Shown: positions 1-11,263 of the stretch, in pieces | Layout of the letters: each line of letters starts with the position of its first letter | How positions within the stretch are numbered: the stretch's first letter is position 1 | Translations under genes and position numbers: made by a program | Notes under the pieces: model-generated | The model's input: the letters and a program-made list of their open reading frames with translations, nothing else | What the model was told of the DNA's origin: nothing | The model's database searches: none | Assembly: GCF_003293595.1 (NCBI RefSeq) | Contig: NZ_CP022162.1 | Location: forward strand, 961,737 to 1,025,736 | DNA from: Microbacterium sp. PM5 | GTDB taxonomy: Bacteria > Actinomycetota > Actinomycetes > Actinomycetales > Microbacteriaceae | Direction of reading: 5' to 3' | Length of the DNA stretch: 64,000 nt

Positions 1-406
1 CATCGCGACGGCATCCAATCCGCAGTTCACCGTCAGCCGCGTGGACATCGACCGCGGCGGCCCCACCTACACCATCGACACCTTGCGCGATCTGAAGAGC
101 ACACGTCCCGACGCGGAGCTCTTCTTCATCACGGGAGCCGATGCGATCGCCCAGATCCTCGGATGGCGCGACCACGATGACCTCTGGGACCTGGCCCACT
201 TCGTGGCGGTGTCCCGGCCGGGACATGTCCTGTCCACCGAGGGCCTTCCCGAGGACGTCGTCAGCAGACTCGAGATCCCCGCCCTGGCGATCTCGTCCAC
301 CGACTGCCGTGAGCGGGTGAACCGAGGCCACCCGGTGTGGTACCTCGTGCCCGACGGCGTCGTCCAATACATTGCGAAGCACCACCTTTACCGGAGCGAG
401 GCATGA
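1..406 (+). CDS. nadD: Nicotinate-nucleotide adenylyltransferase, 3' part
   Basis: This is the C-terminal part of NadD, which adenylylates nicotinate mononucleotide in NAD biosynthesis in the cytoplasm. The reading frame is open from base 2, so the 5' end with the nucleotide-binding HxGH region lies outside the window. Visible family signatures are the [10 protein letters not shown] segment, the FITGADA strand that follows it, and the C-terminal [10 protein letters not shown] motif (ISST/S motif of nucleotidyltransferases). The gene ends in an ATGA overlap with the next gene, and rsfS follows, which is the usual nadD-rsfS actinobacterial order. Identity is secure from motifs and context; only the truncation limits it. 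Confidence 0.93.
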   Translation, partial: IATASNPQFTVSRVDIDRGGPTYTIDTLRDLKSTRPDAELFFITGADAIAQILGWRDHDDLWDLAHFVAVSRPGHVLSTEGLPEDVVSRLEIPALAISSTDCRERVNRGHPVWYLVPDGVVQYIAKHHLYRSEA

Positions 407-1317
407 GCACACCCGACCAGCCCGATACTCCCCAGCTGACCCGCCGTCAGTTGCGCGAGATGCGCAACACCGCCTCGACGCCGGTGATCACCCCCGCGGA
501 TGCCGAGAAGGCGAGTCAGCCCGCCAAACCGACACCTCCCGTCGTCGCGCCGCTGCCGCGCGCGGCCGAACCCGTCGAGGTGGCCGAGGCACCGCCCGCG
601 GCGGCAGATGTCGACGTCGAAGCGCCGTCGTTCACGCGCCGCGCCGCGCGCCGCCAAGAGCGGCTGCGGACGGCTTCGGTGCCGGTCGCCGACGAGACAC
701 CAGCCCCCGCCGCGACCAGTTCCGAGACAGGTTCCGAGGCCCGCCCAGAAGACGTCGCCGCGGCGGATGCCATGGCGGAGAACGCGCCCGAGATCGCACA
801 GGACGAGGAACGTCCCGTGGTCGCGCCGACGTTCGGTTCAGGTCTCCTTGCCGGCGAGAGCGTGGAGATCGACCTCCCGGCATCCTTCGATCAGCTCTTG
901 ACGCGCGGCAGCACCGCCACGGGGGCACTGTCGGCGCCCAATGCGCTGATCCTGTCGCAGACACCGGAGACCGGTGCGCTCGTCTCGCCGATCACGGGCA
1001 CCGGAGAAGTCCTCATCACCGGGACGTTCTCGCTTCCCGAGTCGTTCGGGTCGACCGGCACCATGCCGGGTCGCACCGACAACAAGGAGACGGACGCCGT
1101 CCTCGTCGACGGCGAGCTGCCCGCCTCCTCTTCACCCACCCCGATCGCGGCCAGTTCCGCGATCAGCACGATCAAGAGTGCCGAAGACATCATCAAACCG
1201 CCCGCGCCCGAGAAGGGGAGCCGGCTGATGCTGGCCCTCGTCATCACCGCGGGTGCGCTGGCGCTGGCCTTGACCGGCGTGCTGATCGTGGCCCTCGTGA
1301 CAGGAGCATTCCGATGA
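403..1317 (+). CDS. Membrane-anchored protein of unknown function between nadD and rsfS
   Basis: A 304-residue protein with no catalytic motif that I recognise. The N-terminal 120 residues are rich in Ala, Pro, Arg and Glu, with repeated [14 protein letters not shown] and [17 protein letters not shown] basic stretches, and look disordered. A middle part is rich in Thr, Ser, Gly and Pro. The last 28 residues form one hydrophobic helix ([20 protein letters not shown]) followed by a short tail. This suggests a cytoplasmic or surface domain held by a C-terminal membrane anchor; topology is not resolved. The ATG at 403 overlaps the nadD stop, and the stop overlaps rsfS, so the three genes are translationally coupled. 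A start further upstream (337) would overlap nadD by 70 nt and was rejected. Confidence 0.75.
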   Translation: MSTPDQPDTPQLTRRQLREMRNTASTPVITPADAEKASQPAKPTPPVVAPLPRAAEPVEVAEAPPAAADVDVEAPSFTRRAARRQERLRTASVPVADETPAPAATSSETGSEARPEDVAAADAMAENAPEIAQDEERPVVAPTFGSGLLAGESVEIDLPASFDQLLTRGSTATGALSAPNALILSQTPETGALVSPITGTGEVLITGTFSLPESFGSTGTMPGRTDNKETDAVLVDGELPASSSPTPIAASSAISTIKSAEDIIKPPAPEKGSRLMLALVITAGALALALTGVLIVALVTGAFR

Positions 1318-1691
1318 CCGCCGCCGACACCACCCGCACCCTCGTGAACGTCGCCGCGGCGGCCGCCGAGAGCAAGGGCGCCGAGGACCTGCTCGCCTTC
1401 GACGTCTCCGAGCCTCTGCCGCTGGTGGACGCCTTCCTCCTCGCCACCGGATCCAGCGAGCGCAACGTGGCCGCCATCGCTGACGCGATCGAGGAGGCGA
1501 TGCTCGAGAACGGTGTCAAGCGTCTTCGCCGCGAAGGCCGCCAGGAGTCGCGGTGGGTGCTCCTCGACTTCGGCGACCTCGTCGTCCACGTCTTCCACGA
1601 GCAGGAGCGCGTCTTCTACGGACTCGAGCGGCTGTGGAAGGACTGCCCGATCATCCCGATCGAGGTGCCCGCACCCGCCGTCGCGGACTGA
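1314..1691 (+). CDS. rsfS: Ribosomal silencing factor RsfS
   Basis: A 125-residue protein of the RsfS/Iojap family, which binds ribosomal protein uL14 on the 50S subunit and blocks subunit joining in starvation. The family signature is clear: the DAFLLATGSSERNVAAIADAIEE region and the C-terminal WVLLDFGDLVVHVFHEQERVFYGLERLW block. Length fits the family (about 105-130). The ATG at 1314 overlaps the previous stop codon by four bases (ATGA), giving a three-gene coupled unit with nadD. The last residues (PAPAVAD) are lineage-specific. Confidence 0.95.
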   Translation: MTAADTTRTLVNVAAAAAESKGAEDLLAFDVSEPLPLVDAFLLATGSSERNVAAIADAIEEAMLENGVKRLRREGRQESRWVLLDFGDLVVHVFHEQERVFYGLERLWKDCPIIPIEVPAPAVAD

Positions 1692-1763
1692 GTCGTGTTC
1701 GTCGCACCCCTCGGCATGTAGTAAGCTTGAGGGGTTGCCGCGGAGCGGTGACAAACTGAAAAT

Positions 1764-1839
1764 GGGCCTGTGGCGCAGCTGGTAGCGCACCTGCATGGCA
1801 TGCAGGGGGTCAGGGGTTCGAGTCCCCTCAGGTCCACCA
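1764..1839 (+). tRNA. tRNA-Ala (GGC)
   Basis: Full cloverleaf read by hand. The acceptor arm GGGCCTG (1764-1770) pairs with CAGGTCC (1829-1835), with one G-T pair. The discriminator is A1836 and CCA is encoded at 1837-1839. The anticodon loop is at 1795-1801 with anticodon GGC at 1797-1799, and the T arm carries GGTTCGAGTCC. It lies 72 nt after rsfS. A TAAGCT hexamer at 1722-1727 could be its -10 box. Confidence 0.96.
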
Positions 1840-1841
1840 AG

Positions 1842-1867
1842 AACCCCCGGGTAGCTCCCCGGGGGTT
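1842..1867 (+). terminator. Intrinsic terminator after tRNA-Ala
   Basis: A perfect 10-bp stem, AACCCCCGGG (1842-1851) with CCCGGGGGTT (1858-1867), and a 6-nt loop. It is followed by T, then CGCGTTTTCG, so the U tract is short. It starts three bases after the encoded CCA, which fits transcription stop for the tRNA. Confidence 0.85.
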
Positions 1868-1997
1868 TCGCGTTTTCGTCGGAGATTTCGCCGATTCCTG
1901 AGTGAATGCTGTGCGTTTGGCCTGATCGGGGGTAGCGTCCCATGCGTGGCTCGCGCGCTCGCGAGAGCCAGTGCCCCACCAGGACGGAGTTTCATCG

Positions 1998-3977
1998 ATG
2001 AAGTTCTTGCAACGCTTGGGTCGGTCGATCATGCTGCCGGTGGCCGTGCTGCCGGTGGCCGCGATCCTCTCCGGCATCTCGTACTGGATCAGCTCCGCTG
2101 CGGGCGGTGCCAACACCGCCTCCGCCTTCCTCGGCGCGGCCGGCGGGGCACTCCTGGACAACATGCCGCTCCTGTTCGCCGTCGGCGTGTCGATCGGTAT
2201 GGCCAACAAGACCGACGGCACGTCGGCTTTGGCGGGCCTCGTATCGTGGCTCACGATCACCACCCTCCTTGCGCCCGCCACGATGCAGAAGCTGCTGGGG
2301 CTGGGGGAGTTGGGCGATGTGAACCCCGCCTTCGGCAAAGTCCAGAACGTCTTCGTCGGCATCGTCGCCGGCCTCATCGGCGCGTGGTGCTACAACCGGT
2401 TCAAGGACACGAAGCTGCCCGACGCACTCTCGTTCTTCTCGGGCAAGCGCTCCGTCGCCATCGTGACGGCCGGCCTGTCGCTCATCGTCGCCGTCGTACT
2501 GATGTTCGTGTGGCCCGTCGTCTTCGGCGCGCTGGTAACTTTCGGCGAGTGGATCTCCACGATGGGTCCGGTGGGAGCCGGAATCTACGGCTTCCTGAAC
2601 CGTCTGCTGATTCCGACAGGTCTGCACCACGCGCTCAACTCGGTGTTCTGGTTCGATGTGGCCGGCATCAACGACCTGGTCAACTTCCTCAACGGCACCG
2701 GAACCTACGGCGTCACGGGCCAGTACATGGCCGGGTTCTTCCCGATCATGATGTTCGGTCTGCCGGGCGCGGCCCTCGCGATGTATCTCACGGCCGACAC
2801 GCGTCGCAAGAAGATCACCTACGGAATCATGCTCTCGGGCGCGATCTCCTCGTTCTTCGTCGGCGTCACCGAGCCGCTGGAGTTCTCCTTCATGTTCGTC
2901 GCGCCGTGGTTGTACCTCATCCACGCTGTCTTCACGGGGATCTCGGTGATGATCACCGCGATGCTGCCCACGCGCCTGGGCTTCGGCTTCTCGGCGGGCT
3001 TCATCGACATGGTGCTGCAGTGGACGAACCCGATGGCCGAGAACCCGTGGATGCTGCTGCTGCTCGGCGTCGCCTGGTTCTTCATCTACTTCTTCACGTT
3101 CTACTTCGTGATCAAGCGCTTCAAGCTCAAGACGCCCGGCCGTGGCGACGAGCTCGACGAGCAGGACGCCGACAACGCCGGCACGAGCCTTTCCGGGTAT
3201 CACGGCACGGCGGAGAAGTTCATCGCGGCTCTCGGCGGCAGGGACAACATCATCGAGGTCGACAACTGCGCCACACGTCTACGGATGGAGATCGCCGACC
3301 CCTCTCAGGTCGATGAGCACGCCCTCAAGCGCGCCGGAGCCGCGGGGACCATCAAACCGGGAGGCCACTCCGTGCAGGTGGTCTACGGCCTGAACGTCCA
3401 GTTCGTCAAGGACGCGATGGAGGACATCCTCAACGATCGCACCATCGAGGCTTTCCGCGGGGCCGATGCCGGCCAGACCGGCGCACTGGCAGGCTTCGTC
3501 GGGGGTGTCGGCGGCGCCGCGATCGCCGCGGGTGCTGCTGCCGAGCAGCGGCTGGATTCGTCGGTTCCGCCGGCGGTCCTGCAGCTTCGTCAACCGGTGG
3601 CGGGCCGCGTGCTCGCACTTTCCGAGGTTCCGGATGCGATGTTCGCCCAAGGAACGATGGGCCCGGGCCTCGCGATCGACCCCACCGGAGACACGATCGT
3701 CGCGCCGGCCGGCGGCACGGTCGCATCGGTCTTCCCGACCGGGCATGCGATCGGCCTCGCTCTCGCGGACGGCACGGAGCTTCTGATCCACGTCGGCATC
3801 GACACGGTCGACATGAAGGGCGGCGGCTTCGAGACGCTCGTGACAGCCGGAGACACGGTCGAGCCCGGCACGCCGCTCCTTCGCTTCGACCCGGAGAAGA
3901 TCCGCCGCGCGGGGCACTCCGCGATCACTCCGGTCATCGTGCTCAACAACGAGGATGCGACGATCGAGTTCGCGTAG
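1998..3977 (+). CDS. nagE: PTS permease EIICBA, N-acetylglucosamine type
   Basis: A 659-residue phosphotransferase permease that imports and phosphorylates a sugar, probably N-acetylglucosamine. Domain order is IIC, IIB, IIA, as in E. coli NagE. The IIC part (residues 1 to about 375) is polytopic and holds LLIPTGLHHALN, GFFPIMMFGLPGAALAMY and GVTEPLEF, all close to NagE. The IIB domain carries the phospho-acceptor Cys424 in VDNCATRLRM. The IIA domain has an active His598 in LLIHVGIDTV. I chose ATG 1998 because AGGACGGAG (1981-1989) lies before it and the protein then starts MKFLQRLGR like NagE. Glucose specificity cannot be fully excluded. EI and HPr are not in the window. A TGGCTC/GAGCCA hairpin with a bulge (1947-1970) lies in the leader. 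Confidence 0.9.
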   Translation: MKFLQRLGRSIMLPVAVLPVAAILSGISYWISSAAGGANTASAFLGAAGGALLDNMPLLFAVGVSIGMANKTDGTSALAGLVSWLTITTLLAPATMQKLLGLGELGDVNPAFGKVQNVFVGIVAGLIGAWCYNRFKDTKLPDALSFFSGKRSVAIVTAGLSLIVAVVLMFVWPVVFGALVTFGEWISTMGPVGAGIYGFLNRLLIPTGLHHALNSVFWFDVAGINDLVNFLNGTGTYGVTGQYMAGFFPIMMFGLPGAALAMYLTADTRRKKITYGIMLSGAISSFFVGVTEPLEFSFMFVAPWLYLIHAVFTGISVMITAMLPTRLGFGFSAGFIDMVLQWTNPMAENPWMLLLLGVAWFFIYFFTFYFVIKRFKLKTPGRGDELDEQDADNAGTSLSGYHGTAEKFIAALGGRDNIIEVDNCATRLRMEIADPSQVDEHALKRAGAAGTIKPGGHSVQVVYGLNVQFVKDAMEDILNDRTIEAFRGADAGQTGALAGFVGGVGGAAIAAGAAAEQRLDSSVPPAVLQLRQPVAGRVLALSEVPDAMFAQGTMGPGLAIDPTGDTIVAPAGGTVASVFPTGHAIGLALADGTELLIHVGIDTVDMKGGGFETLVTAGDTVEPGTPLLRFDPEKIRRAGHSAITPVIVLNNEDATIEFA

Positions 3978-3999
3978 GGATCGAACGATCCTGCCGAGT

Positions 4000-4033
4000 A
4001 CGGCGGGACGGGCCTTCGGGTCCGTCCCGCCGT
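4000..4033. terminator. Bidirectional terminator between nagE and SRAP gene
   Basis: Perfect 12-bp inverted repeat, ACGGCGGGACGG (4000-4011) and CCGTCCCGCCGT (4022-4033), with a 10-nt loop containing CTTCGG. It lies between the converging stop codons at 3977 and 4037 and has no long U tract on either side. Confidence 0.8.
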
Positions 4034-4036
4034 TCG

Positions 4037-4747
4037 TCACGACAGCGGTGCGATCAGCTGCGGACCGTTGTTGCGCACGTTGCCGACGGCGCGGTCGACT
4101 TCGCGCATGAGCATGCCGTCCACCAGGGCGGGGGCAGCGTCGATCGTCGCGTCCAGCAGATCGCCGACATTCTCCGTGGTGGGGTCGAGCCACACATCGG
4201 CGTAGTCCGAGTCGATGAACAGCGGCATGCGCTCGTGAATCGAGCCGAGCTGACCCACGGCATCCCTGGTCATGATCGTGAAGCTCAGCACCCACCGCGA
4301 GGGGTCGTCCGCGGCCTTCGCGGGGTCTTTCCACCACTCGTAGAGACCGGCGAAGAACAGCGGCTCGTCGTCAGACGGGTGGATGTAGTACGGCGACTTC
4401 ACGCCATCTTCGGTCTTCCACTCGTAATAGCCGGATGCCGGGATGACGGCTCGCCGCGCGATCAGCGCCTGCCGGAACATCGGCTTGTTCTCGACCTCTT
4501 CGGCGCGTGCGTTGATCGCCTTCGCACCGATACCCATGTCCTTTGCCCACCCGGGGATCAGACCCCAGCGCGCCGCCTCCAGGCGACGCGTCGGGGGCTC
4601 GGTCTTCGCGGAGTCGAGCACGATCGCCACGCGGTCGGTCGGCGCCACGTTGAACGAGGGCTGGGGAAGATCGTCTCCGACGACATCCACTCGCAGCACA
4701 CCGACGAGCTCGGAGCCGGAACTGCCCACGACGAATCGACCGCACAT
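4037..4747 (-). CDS. yedK: SRAP-family protein (SOS response-associated peptidase, YedK/HMCES-like)
   Basis: A 236-residue SRAP protein, a family that senses abasic sites in single-stranded DNA and forms a covalent thiazolidine crosslink through Cys2. The protein starts MCGRFVV, so Cys2 becomes N-terminal after Met removal. Other family residues are the Asn in NVAPTD, the Glu in ASGYYEW and the His in IHERMPL. Length is normal for the family. A TAGGCT hexamer (4754-4759, minus) ends six bases before the ATG, so the transcript is probably leaderless. This promoter overlaps the stop region of the upstream App1 gene. Confidence 0.93.
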   Translation of the reverse strand: MCGRFVVGSSGSELVGVLRVDVVGDDLPQPSFNVAPTDRVAIVLDSAKTEPPTRRLEAARWGLIPGWAKDMGIGAKAINARAEEVENKPMFRQALIARRAVIPASGYYEWKTEDGVKSPYYIHPSDDEPLFFAGLYEWWKDPAKAADDPSRWVLSFTIMTRDAVGQLGSIHERMPLFIDSDYADVWLDPTTENVGDLLDATIDAAPALVDGMLMREVDRAVGNVRNNGPQLIAPLS

Positions 4748-4753
4748 ACGGTC

Positions 4754-4759
4754 AGCCTA
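4754..4759 (-). promoter_or_regulatory. -10 hexamer TAGGCT of SRAP gene
   Basis: TAGGCT on the minus strand, six bases before the ATG at 4747. It overlaps the last codon and stop of the App1-like gene, so SRAP can be transcribed apart from that gene. Confidence 0.6.
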
Positions 4760-5818
4760 CGCGGGGCCTCCGACGCCGTCGGCCGGGCCGCCCACGACAC
4801 CGATCTCGGCGAGACGATCGAGAAGGGCGGCTCCGTCGTCACCGGCTACCCACGGGACCGTCGCGGCCGTGTGATCGTCCACGGCCGTACGTCCTCCGGC
4901 GAGCACCGCCTCTGCCGGCGACAGCCGTCGGATCGCGACGGCCGTGACGTGCTCGGGGTGCGCGCCCGTGAACGCCGTGTACAGAGCATCGTCGTGCTGC
5001 CCGTCGTCGCCGATGAGCACCCATCTGACGTGGGGGAACTCACGCGCGAGGCGCCGGAGATTCTCCTCCTTGTGGGCGCGGCCACTGCGGAACCACCGGT
5101 CGTGCGTGGGGCCCCAGTCGGTCAGCAGCAGGGCGCCGGGAGGGAAAAGATGACGACGGAGAAAACGCTGCAGCGTCGGCGCGACGTTCCAGGCGCCCGT
5201 CGAGAGGTAGATCATGGGTGCGCCCGGATGCTCCCGCACGAGACGCTCGAGCAGCACGGCCATGCCGGGCACCGGTTGGCGAGCGTGCTCGTTGACGACG
5301 AAGGAGTTCCAGGCCGCGATGAGCGGCCGGGGCAGGGCCGTCACCATGACCGTGTCATCGACGTCGGAGACGATGCCGAAACGAACGTTTGAGCCCACGA
5401 CGAACACACGCGTCGAGAACGGTTCGGAGCCCTCGACGGTCATCGACAGGGGCTGCCACCCCGGCTGCAGCCGGGCCGGCAGCACGGCGTCGATGACGCC
5501 GCCACGGTCGGCGATCACCTCGTGGGTGGCTCCGTCCACGGTCACGGTCACGGTCGCATAACCGACGGGAACGGCGGCGAAGCTGCGCCAACCACGGACA
5601 CCGCCGTCGTCGCCGCGCCGACGACGGACGCGGACGGGAGGGACGATCAGCACACGGCCGAGGACGCGCACCCAATCCTCGCCGCCGTAGCCGGGATACG
5701 CCGACACACTGGCGCGCAGGCCGCGGGCGCGCGCCCGACGCTCTCGCCACGCATGGAACCGGTACTCCAGTCGGGCGATCCAGAGCACCTTCAGGCGTGG
5801 TGCGGGTTCGGCGGCCAT
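4757..5818 (-). CDS. App1-family phosphatidate phosphatase-like protein (DUF2183)
   Basis: A 353-residue protein with the DUF2183/App1 phosphatase domain, a HAD-like fold known from yeast App1 (phosphatidate phosphatase). The nucleophile motif is in FGIVSDVDDTVM (around residue 169), with WNSFV after it, YLSTGAWN in the middle and LLTDWGP and VLIGDDGQHD toward the end, the last being the Mg-binding HAD motif. A beta-rich N-terminal region precedes the domain. No signal peptide is seen. It starts 4 nt after the DedA stop on the same strand, so the two genes likely form an operon. This pairs a membrane-lipid scramblase-type protein with a lipid phosphatase. The substrate is an inference from the family. 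Confidence 0.85.
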   Translation of the reverse strand: MAAEPAPRLKVLWIARLEYRFHAWRERRARARGLRASVSAYPGYGGEDWVRVLGRVLIVPPVRVRRRRGDDGGVRGWRSFAAVPVGYATVTVTVDGATHEVIADRGGVIDAVLPARLQPGWQPLSMTVEGSEPFSTRVFVVGSNVRFGIVSDVDDTVMVTALPRPLIAAWNSFVVNEHARQPVPGMAVLLERLVREHPGAPMIYLSTGAWNVAPTLQRFLRRHLFPPGALLLTDWGPTHDRWFRSGRAHKEENLRRLAREFPHVRWVLIGDDGQHDDALYTAFTGAHPEHVTAVAIRRLSPAEAVLAGGRTAVDDHTAATVPWVAGDDGAALLDRLAEIGVVGGPADGVGGPA

Positions 5819-5822
5819 CGAT

Positions 5823-6506
5823 TCAGTCTCCCATGCCGTCCGAGCGCTGCGTGCCGGTCGCCTCGTCGTCCGGTCGCATGTGACGCGCTTCGCGTGCCAC
5901 GATCACGCGCTTGGCGACGTAGGCGAGAAAGAGGAAGACGACGATCGCGCCGACGAAGAAGTACCCCGCCGTATGCAGACGGTCGGCCATCTCGCGATAG
6001 GTGCCCGCCGCCGCTGCCGCCACGCTGACGTAAGCCGCCGCCCACACCGTGCAGGCGGGTGCCGTCCACGCGAGGAAGCGCCGATAGGAGAACCCGCTCA
6101 TCCCCACTGTCAAGGGCACGAGCGAATGCAGAACCGGCAGGAAGCGGGAGAGGAAGATCGCCGGTCCACCGCGCCGTCGCAGATAGAGCTCGGCGCGCGT
6201 CCAATTGTCTTCGCCGATCCGACGTCCGAGCCGCGAGAACCGGATGCGGGGGCCCAGCCATCGACCGAGCCAGAATCCCACGCTCTCGCCGATCAGAGCG
6301 CCCGCGACGACCACGACCATGAGCACGACGGCCTCGCCGACCGAACCGACAGCGGTGGAAGCGACGATGACGACGGTGTCTCCGGGCACGATCAGGCCGA
6401 CGAGAACACTGGTCTCGAGCATGATGGCGATACCCGCGAGAACCGTGCGCAGGACGGGGTCCACACTCTGCACGGCATCGAGCAGCCATGAGAGGAACTC
6501 GTTCAC
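5823..6506 (-). CDS. DedA family integral membrane protein
   Basis: A 227-residue DedA/SNARE-associated membrane protein. The family includes undecaprenyl-phosphate and phospholipid transporters. Visible features are ETSVLVGLIVPGDTVVI near the N-terminus, the FWLGRWLGPRIRFSR stretch, GGPAIFLSRFLPVLHSLVP with the conserved Arg, and several hydrophobic helices. The C-terminal tail is charged. The GTG start (6506) lies six bases after a TAGGCT hexamer (6513-6518, minus), supporting this start and a leaderless mRNA. It is divergent from pabB and heads an operon with the App1-like gene. Confidence 0.9.
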   Translation of the reverse strand: MNEFLSWLLDAVQSVDPVLRTVLAGIAIMLETSVLVGLIVPGDTVVIVASTAVGSVGEAVVLMVVVVAGALIGESVGFWLGRWLGPRIRFSRLGRRIGEDNWTRAELYLRRRGGPAIFLSRFLPVLHSLVPLTVGMSGFSYRRFLAWTAPACTVWAAAYVSVAAAAAGTYREMADRLHTAGYFFVGAIVVFLFLAYVAKRVIVAREARHMRPDDEATGTQRSDGMGD

Positions 6507-6512
6507 CTCTCC

Positions 6513-6518
6513 AGCCTA
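6513..6518 (-). promoter_or_regulatory. -10 hexamer TAGGCT of dedA operon
   Basis: TAGGCT on the minus strand with exactly six bases before the GTG start at 6506. It is the divergent partner of the pabB promoter in the 82-bp intergenic region. Confidence 0.6.
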
Positions 6519-6576
6519 TGGCGGGTGAGGGTGTGTGCATGCTGAACATTGCCGGACGGCCGCCGAGCGTCCCGAC

Positions 6577-6582
6577 TAGCCT
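6577..6582 (+). promoter_or_regulatory. -10 hexamer TAGCCT of pabB
   Basis: TAGCCT six bases before the ATG at 6589. The intervening GGAGCG could alternatively act as a ribosome binding site, but the position predicts a transcript start at or next to the ATG. Confidence 0.55.
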
Positions 6583-6588
6583 GGAGCG

Positions 6589-7911
6589 ATGACCACGCGC
6601 CTCGTCGCCCGTCGGCACGACTGGGTCGACCCGGCCGTCGTCTTCGAGGCGATCCTCAGCGGCGAGGAGCACGCGTTCTGGCTGGATGCCGGACCGGGCG
6701 CCACGACAGGATTCAGCTGGCTGGGAACGGGCGCTCCCGGCGTCGGCCCCCGAGATGTTGCGCTGGTGCCGGACGTGCGCCCGGCGGCGGTCGTGCCCGG
6801 TCCGTTCCAGGGCGGGTGGGTGGGGTGGTTGGGCTTCGATGACGCCGCGGCGGCTGCCGGCGCCCCCGGGCGAGCCGACCCCGCCGACGGACCACAGGAG
6901 CTGTGGCTGCGAATCGAGTGGTTCGTCGTCTTCGACCACGCCGCCCACGAGGTGTGGATCGCCGCGCCGGCCGACCGCGGCGAAGCACTCGCCTCCGCGG
7001 TGGACGGCGCCGCGACGGCCGCGCCGCGGACGGAGACGCCCCGCCGTTCCGCCGCACACCGCCCGCCGCCGGTGGCATCGGCACGCCAGACGCCCGAGGA
7101 ATATCGCGCACTCATCGCCCGGTGCCGCGACGCGATCCGCGCCGGCGACGCCTACCAGCTCTGCCTGACGACGCGGTTCACGGTCGCGGCATCCGCACCG
7201 TTCGATCCCACCTCGACGTATCTGACGCTGCGGGAGGCGCTGCCCGCGCACCACGGCGGAATCATCCGCAGTGGCACGACAGCGCTGCTCAGTGCGAGCC
7301 CGGAGCGTTTTCTCGACGTCGCCGACGGCCTGGTGCGCACGCGCCCGATCAAAGGCACCCGGCCGCGCGGCCGCGACGCCGACGAGGACGCCGCGCTGCG
7401 TCGCGAGCTCGTCGACAGCGTGAAGGAACGGGCCGAAAACGTCATGATCGTCGACCTGATGCGCAACGACGTGCAGCGGGTGTGCCGGCCGGGAACGGTG
7501 CGCGCCGAACGCCTGCTCGAGGTCGAGTCGTACGCGGCCGTCCACCAGTTGGTCAGCACGGTAGCGGGCGGGCTCCGACCGGACGCCACCCTCGGGCAGC
7601 TGCTGGACGCCGCTTTTCCGGCGGGGAGCATGACCGGAGCGCCGAAGCTGTCAGCGATGACGATCCTGTCGGCGCTGGAAGGGCGAGGTCGCGGCATCTA
7701 TTCCGGATGCTTCGGCTGGGTCGGCACCGACGGCCACGCGGACCTGGCGATGACGATCAGGTCCATCGTGCTTCGTCCGGACAGAGCGTACGTCGGCGCC
7801 GGCGGCGGCATCACCTGGCTCTCCGATCCCGACGAGGAGGTCGCCGAGGTGGGACTCAAAGCCCGCGGCCCCCTCGCGGCGCTGGGTGCGGATCTGCCGC
7901 CGGGATGGTAA
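6589..7911 (+). CDS. pabB: Aminodeoxychorismate synthase component I
   Basis: A 440-residue chorismate-binding enzyme that makes 4-amino-4-deoxychorismate for p-aminobenzoate and folate. The C-terminal half has the family blocks [44 protein letters not shown] and the final [15 protein letters not shown]. The motif PIKGTRPRG carries Lys255, which is typical of PabB (TrpE usually has PIAGT), so I call PabB rather than anthranilate synthase. No glutamine amidotransferase partner (pabA) is next to it in the window. A salicylate or isochorismate synthase role is less likely given the PIKGT signature. The gene is divergent from dedA and followed 70 nt later by leuS. Confidence 0.87.
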   Translation: MTTRLVARRHDWVDPAVVFEAILSGEEHAFWLDAGPGATTGFSWLGTGAPGVGPRDVALVPDVRPAAVVPGPFQGGWVGWLGFDDAAAAAGAPGRADPADGPQELWLRIEWFVVFDHAAHEVWIAAPADRGEALASAVDGAATAAPRTETPRRSAAHRPPPVASARQTPEEYRALIARCRDAIRAGDAYQLCLTTRFTVAASAPFDPTSTYLTLREALPAHHGGIIRSGTTALLSASPERFLDVADGLVRTRPIKGTRPRGRDADEDAALRRELVDSVKERAENVMIVDLMRNDVQRVCRPGTVRAERLLEVESYAAVHQLVSTVAGGLRPDATLGQLLDAAFPAGSMTGAPKLSAMTILSALEGRGRGIYSGCFGWVGTDGHADLAMTIRSIVLRPDRAYVGAGGGITWLSDPDEEVAEVGLKARGPLAALGADLPPGW

Positions 7912-7981
7912 GGCGGGTCCGCTAACCTGGAAGCACGCCTCTCGCGCGTTCCCGAGCTTTCAGATTGGTCTTCCCCTTCCC

Positions 7982-10564
<2,583 letters not shown>

Positions 10565-10627
10565 TCTCCTCCCCACGGCGGGAATCCGCTCCGCTCGTCC
10601 ACGGATGCCGAGCGCGCACTGACCTCG

Positions 10628-11263
10628 GTGGCACGCCGATGGCACGGTGTGGAGGTGAGTTCGCCCGACATCGACCACGCGCCGCGCACCGCCGCGGACG
10701 CGCGTCGCACGCGGCGTCGGCGCGTCGGGGTCGGTGCGTCCGTCGTGCTGGTGCTCGTCGCCGCGGCGATCGCGGTGGCCGTCGGAGTTGTGCGGTCGGT
10801 GACGACCGCCGACGGCGGCGTCCCGCCGGCACCGGTGGAGATCTCGGCCGCGGCGCTCTACGTGCATGTGTCGGGCGCGGTGGGACGCCCCGGGCTCTAC
10901 CGCCTCGACGGCGGGGCGCGCGTCGTCGACGCGGTTGCCGCCGCCGGGGGCTTCACGGAGGCCGCCGACCGCACCGTGCTCAACCTCGCGCGACCGCTCG
11001 TCGACGGCGAACAGGTGCACGTGCCGGAGGCGGGGGAGGCATCGACGCCCGGTGCGTCCGTCAGCGCTGACGGACGCGTCAACCTCAACACCGCCGATGT
11101 CGCAGCCCTCGACACGCTTCCCCGCGTCGGGCCCGCGATCGCCGAGCGCATCATCGCGTGGCGCGAGGAGAACGGGCGGTTCACGAGCGTCGACGACCTT
11201 CTGTCGGTTCCCGGCATCGGCGAGAAGATGCTCGCCGGCCTCCGGGACCTGGTGACGGTGTGA
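10628..11263 (+). CDS. comEA: ComEA family DNA-binding competence protein
   Basis: A membrane-anchored DNA receptor of 211 residues or slightly fewer. It has an Arg-rich cytoplasmic head, one transmembrane helix (about residues 38-58), an SLBB domain (YVHVSGAVGRPGLYRLDGG to VHVP), and two C-terminal helix-hairpin-helix motifs (VNLNTADVAALDTLPRVGP and FTSVDDLLSVPGIGEKML). The family binds double-stranded DNA for uptake and hands it to ComEC. The start is uncertain: GTG codons at 10628, 10649 and 10655 are all in frame and none has a clear ribosome binding site. Its stop overlaps the GTG of comEC by four bases. Confidence 0.92.
   Translation: MARRWHGVEVSSPDIDHAPRTAADARRTRRRRVGVGASVVLVLVAAAIAVAVGVVRSVTTADGGVPPAPVEISAAALYVHVSGAVGRPGLYRLDGGARVVDAVAAAGGFTEAADRTVLNLARPLVDGEQVHVPEAGEASTPGASVSADGRVNLNTADVAALDTLPRVGPAIAERIIAWREENGRFTSVDDLLSVPGIGEKMLAGLRDLVTV

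Noticed and set aside
7912..7981. T-box or riboswitch before leuS
   Set aside because: The gap is only 70 bases, too short for a T-box, and no T-box core sequence is seen.
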